Source of the DNA: Pleurodeles waltl | Taxonomy: Eukaryota > Chordata > Amphibia > Caudata > Salamandridae | NCBI RefSeq assembly: GCF_031143425.1 | Contig: NC_090442.1 | Location: 423,663,776-423,727,775, forward strand | Length of the DNA stretch: 64,000 nucleotides | Reading direction: 5' to 3' | In this document: in pieces, positions 1-11,639 of the stretch | Numbering within the stretch: the first letter of the stretch is position 1 | How the letters are laid out: each line of letters opens with the position of its first letter | Notes under the pieces: generated by a model | Seen by the model: only the letters and a program-made list of their open reading frames with translations | What the model was told of the DNA's origin: nothing | The model's database searches: none | Translations under genes and position numbers: made by a program

Positions 1-1
1 C

Positions 2-172
2 ACAGATGAACAGCTCTTCACCTCCCCTGTCGCTAGTGGACAGGAGGCCCCGGCACAGGAACAACAGATCATCAGTACCCCTCCCCCTGCAGAAGGAGAA
101 CCACCCCGCAAACGGTCCCTGCAATCCAGGCAGAAGCCAGAGAACATTGCCAAGACCCCTGCCAGGAAATAA
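2..172 (+). pseudogene. C-terminus of a Harbinger Myb/SANT-like protein (partial)
   Basis: The second frame is open from the window edge for 56 codons to a TAA at 170-172. The segment is rich in Pro, Gln and Ser and ends in a basic stretch (PPRKRSLQSRQK, then TPARK) that looks like a nuclear localisation signal. This composition is typical of the tail of Harbinger Myb-like accessory proteins, which bind the TIRs and import the transposase. A polyadenylation signal AATAAA follows at 357-362. The DNA-binding part lies upstream of the window. It faces the transposase at 658-1759, so the two genes converge. The family call rests on composition and position only. Confidence 0.45.
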
Positions 173-657
173 GACTCTCCTGATTGTCACCCTTGTGTCC
201 CACTCTGTCACCCTGTCCACCTTGAACTGCCATTGCTCCCTTTCCTATGCCCCCTTGGACAATGCACCTGTGATACAAATAGACTGGACTCTATCCTGGA
301 TATTCCTCCACCATCAATCCAGCCCATTTCACTACCCCTCTACTTCTTAGCACTTAAATAAATACCATTGAAAAAATACAAGTATGGAGTCTGTCAAATG
401 ATTGAACAAAGTATTCATTTAACAAGCTTTAAACACTGCAATACAACAACAAATACATAGGAATGACCTGTAGTAGGCTGCAGTCAACACACCAGGTGCC
501 AGAGTGGGGCACAGATATCTGAAAATAGAGATGCCAAAGGGTACAGTAAGTGGCCTTAGAATCGGGAGGATCTGCCTGCCATGTACAATGTCAAACACAA
601 AACTGTCAATGTAAAGTGAAGTTACAGTGTCTTACCTGTGTGTCACTGGAAGAACTG
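173..657. other. Spacer between convergent Harbinger genes
   Basis: No supported gene. Contains the AATAAA at 357-362 and A/T-rich sequence consistent with converging 3' UTRs. Confidence 0.5.
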
Positions 658-1759
658 TCATATAATAGCTGTTCTGTGGCCCTCATCCTCATCCTCTGCC
701 TCCTCATCTTCACTGTCCACAAGGTCCACTGCTGCCACATGCCCATCTCCAGCCTCATCCTCCTGCAGAAAAGTCACCTGGCGTCTCAAGGCAAGGCTAT
801 GCAACATGTAGCATGCCACAATTATCTGGCAGACCTTCTTGGGTGAGTAGTACAGGGATCCACCAGTTAGATGGAGGCAACGAAACCTGGCCTTCAGGAG
901 GCAGAATGTCCTTTCTATGATTCTTCATGTTCGCCCGTGTGCCTCATTTTAACGTTCCTCTGCCCTAGTCCTGGGATTCTTCACAGGGCTCAGTAGCCAT
1001 GAGAGGTTGGGTAACCAGAGTCACCTGCAAATTCCGAGGGATACCTGTTAGCCAAAAACTAACGCTTACGGCCAACACCATACCCCTACACCAATATACA
1101 CAGGGTGGGAACCAGGGCTCACCTATTAGCCACACCCGGTGCCTCTTGAGTTGACCCATCACATATGGGATGCTGCTATTCCTCAGGATATAGGCATCAA
1201 GCACCGACCCAGGATACTTAGCATTGACATGGGAGATGTACTGGTCCACCAGGCACACTATCTGCACATTCATGGAGTGAAAGCTCTTTCGATTTCTGAA
1301 CACCTGTTCATTTCTCGGGGGGGGGGGACAAATGCAATATATGTGCCATTGATTGCCCCAATGATGTTGGGGATATGTCCCATTGCATAGAAGTCAGCTT
1401 TCACTGTGGCCAAATCCTCCACCTGGGGGAAAACAATGTAGCTGTGCATGTGTTTAATCAGGGTAGACAATACTCTGGTCAGCACTATTGAGAACATTGG
1501 CTGAGACATTCCTGCTGCCAAGCCCACTGTCACTTGGAAGGAGCCAGTTGCCAAGAAATGGAGCACAGATAGGACTTGAATAAGAGGGGATCCCAGTGGG
1601 GTGACGGATAGCAGATATGAGGTCAGGCTCCAATTGGGCACACAGCCCTGTGATTGTGGCCCTGTCCAGTCTATATGTGAGGATAATGTGCCTGTCCTCC
1701 ATTGTTGCCAAGTCCACCAGGGGTCTGTACAAGGGGGAAAGTCTCCATCTCCTATTCAT
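658..1759 (-). pseudogene. HARBI1-like Harbinger transposase, frameshifted
   Basis: A DDE_Tnp_4 type nuclease that would cut and join Harbinger ends. Reading leftward from 1759, homology crosses three frames. The N-terminal helix region (RLDRATITGLCAQLEPDL) is followed by the segment ending in GAINGTYIAF, then NRKSFHSMNVQIVCLVD and PGSVLDAYILRNS, then a C-terminal RRIIERTFCLLKARFRCL-like stretch (encoded about 800-920) and an acidic tail of Glu/Asp runs. The motif GAINGTYIAF carries Asn where the family has its first catalytic Asp (GAIDGTH), so this copy is dead even without its frameshifts. A G-run at 1318-1328 marks one frame break. It is divergent from the Myb-like gene at 2152. Confidence 0.8.
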
Positions 1760-2151
1760 CCACAGCGGTTGTTATCTAGGGAGCAAAACAGTGAGTAGCT
1801 GGTCAGTTTTCCAAACACTACACTGCATTGCATGTTGTGACTGTAACACCCACCCCCTCCTGAAATGGCGTCCGCCCGTCCGGTGTGGATGGACATGTGG
1901 AAATGAGGTAATGCCGCTGACGTTGTGCGCCATTGCAGGAGGCGGTCGAGTACCGCCGTGCAACTCCTCATTGGTTGTCATTGGGCCCTATGGGTTACAG
2001 TGGCCAATGGAGATGTACACCGGCGGTGACGGATACGCACCGCCACAGAGGTGACCGACATTTTCTATCTGTTCACTCACTTGCTACCTGACCTTCAACA
2101 GGAGAGGACCTACACTGCATGTGCTGTTGTGACCTTTGTCTGGAACCGAAC
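1760..2151. promoter_or_regulatory. Probable divergent promoter region of the Harbinger genes
   Basis: About 390 bp separate the start of the minus-strand transposase from the plus-strand Myb-like ATG at 2152. No coding potential is supported. The divergent layout suggests a shared promoter, but I see no unambiguous TATA box. Confidence 0.35.
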
Positions 2152-3832
2152 ATGGCTCGTGTCACTGGGGAAAGGGCCCCTGCCTTCACAGCTGCGGAGT
2201 TGGAGGGACTGGTGGATAGGGTCCTACCCCAGTACAGAATGCTGTATGGGCCTCCAGACCAACAGGTTAGTACACTGTGAGCACAATGCATGGGGCATGA
2301 ATGCATGGAGTGCTGTGAGTGAGGGCCTCGTGTCAGGGGGGTTGGTGGAAGGGTCTGGCTAGCGTGATGCATGTATGGTGGGCACTGTCTGTGCATAAGG
2401 GGATGTGAGGGCTATGGTGGGCCATGAGAGTAAAAGGCCGGACTGTATGACTGATACCTTTTTCTACGTTTATTTTTCTGCAGGTTAGTGCCCATCAGAA
2501 AAAGGGTATATGGCGTGCCATCGCCAAGGACATGCGGACCCTGGGGGTCTCTGGCAGGCAGAACAACCAGTGTCGCAAACGGTCAAGGACCTGAGACGCT
2601 GGGCAAGGAAGATGGCAGAGGCCCAGCTGGGGATGGCCTCCCAAAGAGGTAGGGGTGCCCATCAAACCCTGACCCACCTGATGGCCCGCATACTGGCGGT
2701 GACCAATCTTGAGTTGGATGGGCACTTGAGGGCATCACAGCAGCCACAAGGGGGTGAGTACAGTTTCCCAATATACAACTTGCGCGTGGTAGGGTGGTCT
2801 CTGGGTGGGGGATGTGGGCCTGTGGGTGCCCCTAGGCCAGACCAGACATTGCCGGGTAGGTCCCATGTTGGGCAGGTGCTGATGAACATCACCTCCTACC
2901 AAGCTAGTTGGCATCCACTACTGGGCAGGGGTCTGTGGGTGCCAGGTATGCTGCTGTTGGTGTTAGGTATTCCTGTCCATGGCCTGGTGACTAGCATTGT
3001 GACTGGTAGTGCTTGCCTAGTGCGCAGGGCTGTTCCCTGTGTGTGTGTGTGTCGTGTACGCCAACCGCGGTGTTGGATCAGCCATTGACCAAGTGTATCC
3101 TTTGTCTCTTCCCCCCCCTTTTTGTTTTGTCACCCTGCCCTTATGTGCATTAGCATCATCGGGCAGAGGAGCAGAGGCATCGGCGATGGAGGGAGCTGCA
3201 TCCCACAGGGCCCATGAGGCTGAATCCACCGACGGTGAGGGCACCAGTGGGACGGAGGGTGAGGGGAGCAGAACGGCGGAGACAGGAGGGGACAGTTCTG
3301 ACAGTGATACCTCCTCCGATGGAAGCTCCCTGCTAGTGGCGGACACCTCTGTGCCCACTCCAACTACAGGCACAGCTGCCACCCCCGTACCAGCACCGCC
3401 CTCCCAGCAGCCCCTCAGTGTGTTTCCCGTGCCCGCTCATCCAGGAGGGTGGGCATCTCGTTCGCCCCAGGCACCTCAGGCCCTGCCCCAGTTAGTCCTG
3501 CTGCCATGAGAGAGGAGGCTATTGACCTCCTGCGACCCATCCCTGTTGGGCAGTCAACCATAGTGAATGCCATCCAGGGGCTGGCAGCCCATTTGCAACA
3601 AACAAAGGCATTCCTGGAGGGCATTCACACCGGCATGGTGGCCCAACAGAGATCAATCCAGGCTCTGACCTCCTCCCTGATGGCAGCCATTGTCCCTGTT
3701 TTTAGCCTCCCCCCTCCAACTTCCTCTACCCACTCCCATTCCCCTCAACGCCAGCCTATCCCAAGCACACATTCAGACCAGCATGCACCCAAGACAACAC
3801 ACAGGAGTGGCTCAGGCAAACACAAGCACTAA
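2152..3832 (+). pseudogene. Harbinger Myb/SANT-like protein, three exons, frameshifted
   Basis: Likely the DNA-binding partner of the Harbinger transposase, NAIF1/Myb_DNA-bind_5 type. Exon 1 (2152-2265, 38 codons) begins MARVTGERAPAFTAAELEGL and ends at a CAG|GTTAGT donor. Exon 2 (2484-2753) follows a T-rich acceptor and carries HQKKGIWRAIAKDMRTLGV, then the RRWARKMAEAQLGM helix. A one-base loss near 2580 shifts the frame between them. Its donor is GTGAGT at 2754. Exon 3 starts after TAG at 3153 with an acidic Ser/Asp/Glu segment, shifts frame near 3450, and ends SGKHKH at 3832. Tryptophan spacing and exon layout support the family; two frame breaks make this a pseudogene. Confidence 0.75.
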
Positions 3833-4440
3833 ACATCATCCCCCAGGCACTCACACAAACACCATCCAGATGCAGACATACCAACATCCACTACCTCCAC
3901 TGTGTTCCCGTTCTCCTCATCCTCCACCACCCTCCCACTAGTATCTCCACTCACACCTGCATGCACTACATCCTCATCCACTACCTCCATCACCATCATG
4001 CCTATCCCTACACACCCCTCACTGACAGTCACCACCCCCACATCCATGCACACGTCCCCTGTGTCCTCTTCCACTGTGTCTGTGCTCCCTCCTCCCAAAG
4101 TACACAAACGCAAGTACTCAGAAACCCAACAGCCATCCACCTCACAACAGCATCCAGCCCATGCACCTGCTCCCAAAATCAGCAGACAGACACCTCCTAC
4201 AACCACTCCCTCTTCCTCCACTCCAAACCTTCACCCTCTTCCTGCCCCAATGTCCCTTACAAGTTTTCCTCTCCACCGTTGACCCTTTCCCTACCACTCC
4301 CCCCCATCCTTCACGTCGGGCCAGGGTGATCAGACCCCAGGCGAGCACCTCAGCCACCCAGTCCATGGCCACAGTAGTGTCGACAGCAACTGTAGGTGGG
4401 AGAGGCTCCAGGGAACCAGCCATCAACATTGAAAGTGTGC
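3833..4440 (+). other. Pro/Ser/Thr-rich low-complexity region
   Basis: Long open frames (for example 3902-4282) read Pro/Ser/Thr/His-rich sequence because the DNA is C/A-biased. It may be the 3' part of the Myb-like transcript, but no domain is recognisable. Confidence 0.4.
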
Positions 4441-4448
4441 CTGCACCA

Positions 4449-4680
4449 GCTGCCAAAGGGAAAGGCAAAGAGGCGCCACCAGCTGCCAAGGGGAAGGGCA
4501 AGGAGGCACCACCAGCTGCCAAGGGGAAGGGTAAGGAGGCACCACCAGCTGCCAAGGGGAAGGGCACGGAGGCACCACCAGGGCCAAGGGGATGAACACG
4601 AAGGCACCACCAGCTGCCAAAGGGAAGGGCAAGGAGGCACCACCAGCTGGGGAAGGGAAGGGCAAGGGGCTTGCACCAGC
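4449..4680 (+). repeat. 33-bp minisatellite, about 7 copies
   Basis: The unit is 33 bp and in one plus frame encodes an 11-residue repeat AKGKGKEAPPA. The first four units are nearly identical; later ones carry indels that break the frame near 4590. Confidence 0.85.
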
Positions 4681-4689
4681 AGGCAGGAA

Positions 4690-5210
4690 GGACTGATTCT
4701 GGGTCCCGACCACCAACCATCGAGGCAGCAGGGGAAGTGCTGGAGCCTCCCCCCAACACTGCCTGCACCGCCACCAGCAGCAGCAGCCCCAGTGGCAGCT
4801 GTCCGAGGCTGTAGGGGAAGGGCTGGAGTCTCCCCTTACCACTGCCTGCACCGCAAGCAGCACCGCCACCAGCAGCCCCAGTGGGCAGCCGTCCGAGGCT
4901 GCAGGGGATGGGCTGGAGCCTTCTCCCCACCACTGACAGCACCTCCACCAGCACCACTGCCAGCAGCAGCAGCCCCAGTGGGCAGCCGTCCGAGGCTGCT
5001 GGAGAAGGGCTGGAGCCTCCCCCCACCACTGCCTGCACAGCCACCAGCTGTGCCACCAGCACCATTGCCAGCAGCAGTAGCCCCAGTGGGCAGCCGTCTG
5101 AGGCTGCAGGGGATGGGTTGGAGCCTTCCCCCACCACTGCCATACCCGACACCAGTACCGCCACTGCCACCACTGAGCAGCCATCACCGCCGGCGGGCAG
5201 TGTGTAGTCC
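4690..5210 (+). repeat. Degenerate tandem repeat, period about 97-108 bp
   Basis: A block beginning GTGGGCAGCCGTC(T/C)GAGGC recurs at 4881, 4978 and 5086, with earlier weaker copies. It is rich in CAG/CCA runs and GGGGATGGGCTGGAGCC. Confidence 0.65.
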
Positions 5211-5319
5211 TGCCTCCATGGGCTCTAGTACGTCCTGGACCCTGCAAATCCTGTAGATGTGACACCCAGGTGAGAGACTGTGACCTTGCACTCCCCAAGA
5301 TCTGCATCACAGGGCACAA

Positions 5320-5500
5320 TGTCCCCTCCAGAACCAGTGGAAGAAGCCATCCACTCACCCCATCCTTGCCAGGATGAAGCACACTGGGAACAAAGCCCCC
5401 TCCAGAACCAGTGGAAGAAGCCACCCACTCACCCCATCCTTGCCAGGATGAAGCCCACTAGGCACAATGCCCCTTCCAGAACCAGTAGAGAAGCCATCCA
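5320..5500 (+). repeat. 74-bp tandem repeat, about 2.5 copies
   Basis: TCCAGAACCAGTGGAAGAAG recurs at 5327, 5401 and (diverged) 5475, exactly 74 bp apart. Confidence 0.85.
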
Positions 5501-5508
5501 CTAGATAG

Positions 5509-6247
5509 ACAATGGCCTTGCGCTCCCCAGGACCAAGCAGTGGGCAAACCACACACTTGAGAGACTGTGGCTTTGCACTCCCCAGGTCCAAGCAGTGGGC
5601 AAACCACCCACTTGAGAGACTGTGGCTTTGCACTCCCCAGGTCCAAGCAGTGGGCAAACCACCCACTTGAGAGACTGTGGCCTAGCATTCCCCAGGACCT
5701 AGCAGTGGGCAAACCACCCACTTGAGAGACTGTGGCTTTGCACTCCCCAGGACCAAGCAGTGGGAAAACCACCCACTTGAGAGACTGTGGCTTTGCACTC
5801 CCCAGGACCAAGCAGTGGGCAAACCACCCACTTGAGAGACTGTGGCCTTGTGCTCCCCAGGACCAAGCAGTGGGCAAACCACCCACTTGAGAGACTGTGG
5901 CTTTGCACTCCCCAGGTCCAAGCAGTGGGCAAACCACCTACTTGAGAGACTGTGGCTTTGCACTCCCCAGGTCCACGCAGTGGGCAAACCACCCACTTGA
6001 GAGACTGTGGCCTAGCATTCCCCAGGACCTAGCAGTGGGCAAACCACCCACTTGAGAGACTGTGGCTTTGCATTCCCCAGGACCAAGCAGTGGGAAAACC
6101 ACCCACTTGAGAGACTGTGGCTTTGCACTCCCCAGGACCAAGCAGTGGGCAAACCACCCACTTGAGAGACTGTGGCCTTGTACTCCCCAGGACCAAGCAG
6201 TGGGCAAACCACCCACTTGAGAGACTCTGGCCTTGCACTCCCCAGGA
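5509..6247 (+). repeat. 55-bp satellite-like array, about 13 copies, with 330-bp higher-order period
   Basis: The unit contains CTTGAGAGACTGTGGC, a GCACTCCCCAGGACCAAGCA core and GTGGGCAAACCACCCA. CTTGAGAGAC recurs every 55 bp (5556, 5611, 5666 and on). The variant unit with CCTAGCATTCCCCAGGACCT occurs at about 5681 and again at 6011, 330 bp later, with the same order of flanking variants, so six units were duplicated as a block. Since 55 is not a multiple of 3, the array stays open in all three minus frames; these are not genes. Confidence 0.9.
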
Positions 6248-6992
6248 CAGAGTAATGGGCTTGTAGCTCCCTCTAGGACCAGTGGTGTTGCACCATCTTC
6301 TGGCTGAGGTGCCCCCCACATTCACTGTCACCCTGAGGTGTATTGAGGACTGGGCAGTGTCCCTCCAGTTGTATATATGTATATACTGTTTTGATATAGA
6401 AGCACATATTTGTAGTATTTTATCTTATTACACTCACTTTAACCAATTCCATTTGTCCTTGCATTATTCCTGAGGGGTACAGGGTGGATATGTAAGGTTA
6501 TTGCATCTGTTTGTATGTATGGTGTTGGGGGTGGGGGTGTTGCGTGTTGCCTATGTGTGTCACTCTCTTTTTCCTCCCCCCTCCCTTGTGTGCTAGGTGG
6601 CTTTACTCTCTGTGGTCGTCTTCGCCGGCGTTGATGTTCGTAATGCATGAAGAGGTATACAAGCATGGGGAAGATGTGCAACTCAGGCTCCAGGGTGACG
6701 TGGTTCTTCCTTGAGTCTCCAGAGGTGAGTCCTTTGCCTTCTGCGTTCTGTTTCTGCCCTGCTTTTGATGTTGTTGGTACCGCCTCGGAAAAGGTGGTGG
6801 ATAGGTCTGTCTTAATACAGTGGACGGAACATTGTCATCCGCCTGGCTCTTGGGGGTTACCGCCGTGATGCTTGTTGCTACCGCCTTGGCGGTGTGTTGT
6901 AGTGGCTGTCTGGGTGGGCGGTTTCTGCCGTGGTCATAATTCAATTCTTTTTACCCCCGGCCTGTTGGTGGTATTACCGCTGCTTTATCTCC
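6248..6992 (+). other. 3' non-coding part of the Harbinger element
   Basis: No gene supported. Short T- and G-rich tracts near 6520-6590 and several GCGGT/ACCGC words typical of the subterminal regions of these elements. Confidence 0.4.
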
Positions 6993-7017
6993 GACCGCCA
7001 GGGTTGTAATGAGGGCC
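6993..7017. repeat. Harbinger right terminal inverted repeat plus TTA target
   Basis: Read inward (minus strand) this 25-mer begins GGCCCTCATTAC and ends CTGGCGGTC. It matches 21 of 25 positions with the left end of the MITE at 40468. TTA follows at 7018-7020. The left partner is not in the window. Confidence 0.7.
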
Positions 7018-8590
7018 TTAGTTCTTGTACTCTGTCTCTTAGTCATATGACTGGGTATAGCTGACAGTTGGGCTTTATTTAATAGTCCTAGACAGTCACA
7101 CACAATAGAAAGCTTAGTTAAGCCTGCATGGGCCATCATTGGCAGGATGGGAGGGCGGAGCTGGGCACAACCCTGCTTATACTTGAATAGGCTGTGTCCT
7201 GCCTCCACACAAAAGGCTGCATTCTCCCTGCAGTTAGTCTGGAGCGAGGGCACGGAAAGCAGGAAGCCCAGGGACTTCAAAGGAAAACCTCTACAACCTT
7301 CATCCATCTTCCAGGGGTATCACACCAGGTATAAATATTGGACCTCGGACACTAACTCTTCAGTATCCTTCTTGACCTGTGGATACTCTGCCAGGAAGAA
7401 GGACTTCTGTGCTGCTGAAAGGACTGTCACTCTCTTGGACTGCTGCTCTGAGGAACTGCTGCTTTTCTGCGCTGACCTGCTGCCCTCTTGCCCGGGTAAG
7501 AAGGACTGGACCTGCATCTGTCAGACCCAGGAACCAAAGTGACTCCAAGGGCTAGCTGGCTGGCCTACTGACTACAGCCTCGAGGACAAAAGGTTCCAAA
7601 AACGTTGACCTAACACCTGGACTCTGCCATCTGTGAGCCCTCCGCTAAGTGGTGCAACGTGTAGCAAAGTAGCCTCTTTCTAGCTTGGTTACCCCCACTT
7701 TTGGCCTGTTTATCAGTGTGTTTGACTGTGTCTACTGGGATCCTGCTAACCAGCACCCCAGTAGTTATGCTCTCTCCCTTAAATTTGGTTGTTGGTTACA
7801 GTTAACACAGTATTTTACCCACAATTGGCATTCTTGCGCCCCCTTATAAGTCCCTAGTATATGGTACCTAGGTACCCAGGGCATTCGGGTTCCAGGGGAT
7901 CCCTATGGGCTGCAGCACATATTTTGCCACCCACAGAGAGCCCATGTAAAGGCTTCTGCAGGACTGCCATTGCAGCATGCGTGAAAAGGTGCAAGCACCT
8001 CTTCACTGCCATATACACTGCACCAGGTAAATTATAAGTGACCCCTATAGCAGGCCCTCCAGCCCTGAAGGCAGGGTGCAAAGTATATGTGTGTAAGGGC
8101 ATCTCTGCAGTAGCAGAGGTGTCCCCACGACCTCCAGGACCATTTTTCTGGACTTCGTGGTTGTTGGGACGCAATTTTATGCATGTACTCGACACAGGTC
8201 ACTACCTATGTCCAGCTACACAATGGTAACTCCGAACATAGGCATGTTTGGTATCAAATGTAGGAATCATACCCCCCTGCTTTTGAAAGCATTGGTTGTA
8301 TGATCCCCTGCACTCTGGGGGCTCCTTAGAGGACCCCCAGTACTGCCATAACAGCCTTCTGAGGTTTTCCAGGCAGCCCCAGCTGCTGCCACCTCACGGA
8401 CAGGTTTCTGCCGTCCTGTTGCTTGAAAAGCTTGAGCCCAGGAAGGCAGAACAAAGGATTTCCTTTGGGAGAGGGGTGTTACACCCTCTCCCTTTGGAAA
8501 TAGGTGTTACATGCTTGGAAGAGGTAGCCTCTCCAAGCCACTGGAAATGCTTTGAAGGGCACATTTGGTGCCCTCCTTGCATAATCCAGT

Positions 8591-10848
8591 TGTTAGAAAT
8601 GGGGTTTTTGGTTGGCAGTCAGGTTGCCCTCTGTCCAAGCAAGAACCCTCACTCTAGTCAGGGTAAGTCACACACAATCCAAAATCAGCCTGTGCTCACC
8701 CTCCGGTAGCTTGGCACGAGCAGTCAGGCTTAACTTAGAAGGCAATGTGTAAAGCATTTGTGCAATAAATCATACAACACCATAGTATAACACCACAAAA
8801 ATACACCACACAGTGTTTAGAAAAATATAGAATATTTATCTGGGTAATTGTAGGTCAAAACGATCAAAGTTGCAATACGAATTTGTAAAGATATCACTGA
8901 AAAGTGATATTAAGTGTCTTTAAGTCTTTAAAAAGCAATAAAGTGTCTTTCAAGCACAGAGTACCTGGTTTCTGGTGGGAAATCTCCTCAGAGGGCCACA
9001 GGAGAAGAGATGCGTGGAAAAAGGGGTGTGTGCGTCGGTTTCCTCTCAGCACACACAGACTTGCGTCGTTCTTTTCCACGCGGGGAAGTCGGGCGTCGTT
9101 TTCCGGCGCGCAGACAGTCTCTTTTTGTGGATCGCGGGGATTACCAGATGTCCCGGGTCTGTGCGTGGATTCTCCTGCTTATTTTCCGGCTGCGCGTCGT
9201 TCTGCGGGGCTGCGCGTCGAAGTTTCGATCTCACGGTAGGCGTCGCGTCGATTTCTCCTTGGAAGTCGGGCGGCGTTGTCCTTGCGAGGCCGTGCGTCGA
9301 AATTTTGGTCTCACGGCAGGCGTCGCGTCGATTTCTCCTTGGAAGTCGGGCGGCGTTGTCCTTGCGAGGCCGTGCGTCAAAGTTTCGCACTCACGGTAGG
9401 CGTCGCGTCGATTTCTCCTGGAAAGTCGGGCGGCTTTGTCCTTGCGAGGTTGTGCGTCGAAGTCTCGATCGTCCCGAGGGCGTCGCGTCGATCAGCGTCG
9501 GTGTGCGGCGTTTTTCTCGCCGCGAAACAAGCTGTGCGTCGAAATTTTCGGCGCACGGAGCGTCCAAGTGAAAGGAAGAAGTCTTTTTGGTCCTGAGACT
9601 TCAAGGAACAGGAGGCAAGCTCTATCCAAGCCCTTGGAGAACACTTTCACAGCCAGACAAGAGTTCAGCAAGGCAGCAGGGCAACAGCAAGACAGCAGTC
9701 CTTTGTAGAAAGCAGACAGGTGAGTCCTTTGAGCAGCCAGGCAGTTCTTCTTGGCAGGATGTAGTTTCTGGTTCAGGTTTCTTCTCCAGCAAGTGTCTGA
9801 TGAGGTAGGGCAGAGGCCCTGTTTTATACTAAGTTGTGCCTTTGAAGTGGGGGTGACTTCAAAGAGTCTCTAAGAAATGCACCAAGTTCCCTTTCAGCTC
9901 AATCCTGTCTGCCACAGTCCCAGTAGGGGGTGTGGCAGTCCTTTGTGTGAGGGCAGGCCCTCCACCCTCCCAGCCCAGGAAGACCCATTCAAAATGCAGA
10001 TGTATGCAAGTGAGGCTGAGTACCCTGTGTTTGGGGTGTGTCTGAGTGAATGCACAAGGAGCTGTCAACTAAACCTAGCCAGACGTGGATTGAAGGGCAC
10101 AACAAGATTTTAGTGCAAAGAAATGCTCACTTTCTAAAAGTGGCATTTCTAGAATAGTAATATTAAATCCGACTTCACCAGTCAGCAGGATTTTGTATTA
10201 CCATTCTGGCCATACTAAATATGACCTTCCTGCTCCTTTCAGATCAGCAGCTGCCACTTCAACAGTGTATGAGGGCAGCCCCAATGTTAGCCTATGAAAG
10301 GAGCAGGCCTCACAGTAGTGTAAAAACGAATTTAGGAGTTTCACACTACCAGGACATATAACTACACAGGTACATGTCCTGCCTTTTACCTACACCGCAC
10401 CCTGCTCTAGGGGTTACCTAGGGCACCCATTAGGGATGACTTATATGTAGTAAAAGGGGAGTTCTAGGCTTGGCAAGTACTTTTAAATGCCAAGTCGAAG
10501 TGGCAGTGAAACTGCACACACAGGCCTTGCAATGGCAGGCCTGAGACAGGGTTAAGGGGCTACTGAGGTGGGTGGCACAACCAGTGCTGCAGGCCCACTA
10601 GTAGCATTTAATCTACCTGCCCTAGGCACATGTAGTGCACTCTACCAGGGACTTACAAGTAAATTAAATAGTCAATCATGGATAAACCAATCCGTAGTAC
10701 AATTTACCCAGAGAGCATATGCACTTTAGCACTGGTTAGCAGTGGTAAAGTGCCCAGAGGTCAAAAGCCAACAACAACAGGTCAGAAAAAATAGGAGGAA
10801 GGAGGCAAAAAGTTTGGGGATGTCCCTGTCAAAAACCCAGGTCCAACA
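8591..10848 (-). mobile_element. Solo LTR of the TGTTAG/TGTTGG family, reversed
   Basis: Plus-strand ends are TGTTAGAAATGG and GGTCCAACA. Perfect 5-bp target duplications CCAGT lie at 8586-8590 and 10849-10853. The host LTR reads straight through CCAGTCTACACTG at 54169, confirming the boundaries. 2258 bp, no coding domain; same family as 20417-22545 and 63721-64000. Confidence 0.9.
9215..9500 (-). repeat. 80-bp CpG-rich tandem repeat inside the solo LTR
   Basis: CGTCGCGTCGAT recurs at 9241, 9321, 9401 and 9481, exactly 80 bp apart, with CCTTGCGAGG and GTCGGGCGGC in each unit. CpG density is far above the surroundings. It may be an LTR enhancer array; open frames across it are composition artefacts. 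Confidence 0.85.
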
Positions 10849-11639
10849 CCAGTCTACACTGATTAGGGGACCCCCAGTCCCTGCTTTGGCGTGAAACTGG
10901 GCAAAGGAAAGGGGAGTGACCACCTCCCGGTCCACCATCACTCCAGGGGAGGTGCTCAGAGCTCCTCCAGAGGGTCCCTGGGTTTTGCCATCTTGAATTC
11001 AAGGTTTGCAGGTAACTCTGGGAGCATCCGAGCAGCCAGTGCCAGCAGGTGACATCAGAACCCTCCCCTGATAGGTGCTTACCTGATTAGCTGACCAATC
11101 CACCTTTCAGGACTATTTAGGGTCTCTCCTTTAGGTGGTTCTTCAGATTCGGATTGCAAGACTCCAGCAGGAATCCTCTGTATCCTCCACTTTGACTTCT
11201 TACTGAAGAATCTGCATCTGAACCCTCCAGGAACTCTACAAACTGCAACACAGAAGCAGGACACCTTCTGCAACATTTTATCTCCAGTTCCTGCCAGCAA
11301 CTGCATACAAAACGAACTCCAAAAGATGGAGAGGGTCCAAGGCACTAGCTTCCTGTATAGAATGCCTAATTAGTTGAATAATATGTAGGGACTTTGTTGG
11401 AGGACATGGACCCAAGTCCTCCTAAAGTACAAATATATAAACTGAAATTATGGAAAAGTCCCTCTAAAGCAAAGTCTTTACCGAAGAGTCCAAATACTTT
11501 AAATTAGATGAAAAATAGGGTGAACAAGATTACATCATTGTTGATCCACAAGTTCCTTGTTTATTTTTTGTAAGTAGAACAAACTGTTTCCAAAGTAGAT
11601 AGCATCAGTAATGAGTCCTGAGCAACGACACAGAAATAT

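Larger units (their letters stand above)
1..7017. mobile_element. Harbinger (PIF) DNA transposon material, left end outside window
   Basis: This block holds a HARBI1-like transposase remnant on the minus strand and Myb/SANT-like coding sequence on the plus strand, the two proteins Harbinger elements carry. Its right end is a TIR at 6993-7017 followed by TTA, the usual Harbinger 3-bp target. The sequence beyond 7021 matches the middle of an LTR, so the element probably landed in that LTR; the left TIR and left half of the LTR would lie upstream of the window. Because a second Myb-like C-terminus lies at 2-172, this may be two overlapping Harbinger copies rather than one. Confidence 0.75.

Noticed and set aside
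3829..4221. 130-codon minus-strand Val/Gly-rich frame
   Set aside because: Antisense of the Pro/Thr-rich stretch; no homology by eye.
4142..5424. Minus-strand frames of more than 330 codons opposite the tandem arrays
   Set aside because: Antisense of repeat DNA, low complexity, no start context or domain.
5355..6331. Long overlapping minus-strand open frames with GGLPTAWSWG-type repeats
   Set aside because: They arise because the 55-bp unit has no stop in any minus frame; frame cycles with each unit and no domain is present.
8975..9604. Open frames of up to 198 codons on both strands
   Set aside because: They coincide with the CpG-rich 80-bp array; composition artefact within an LTR.
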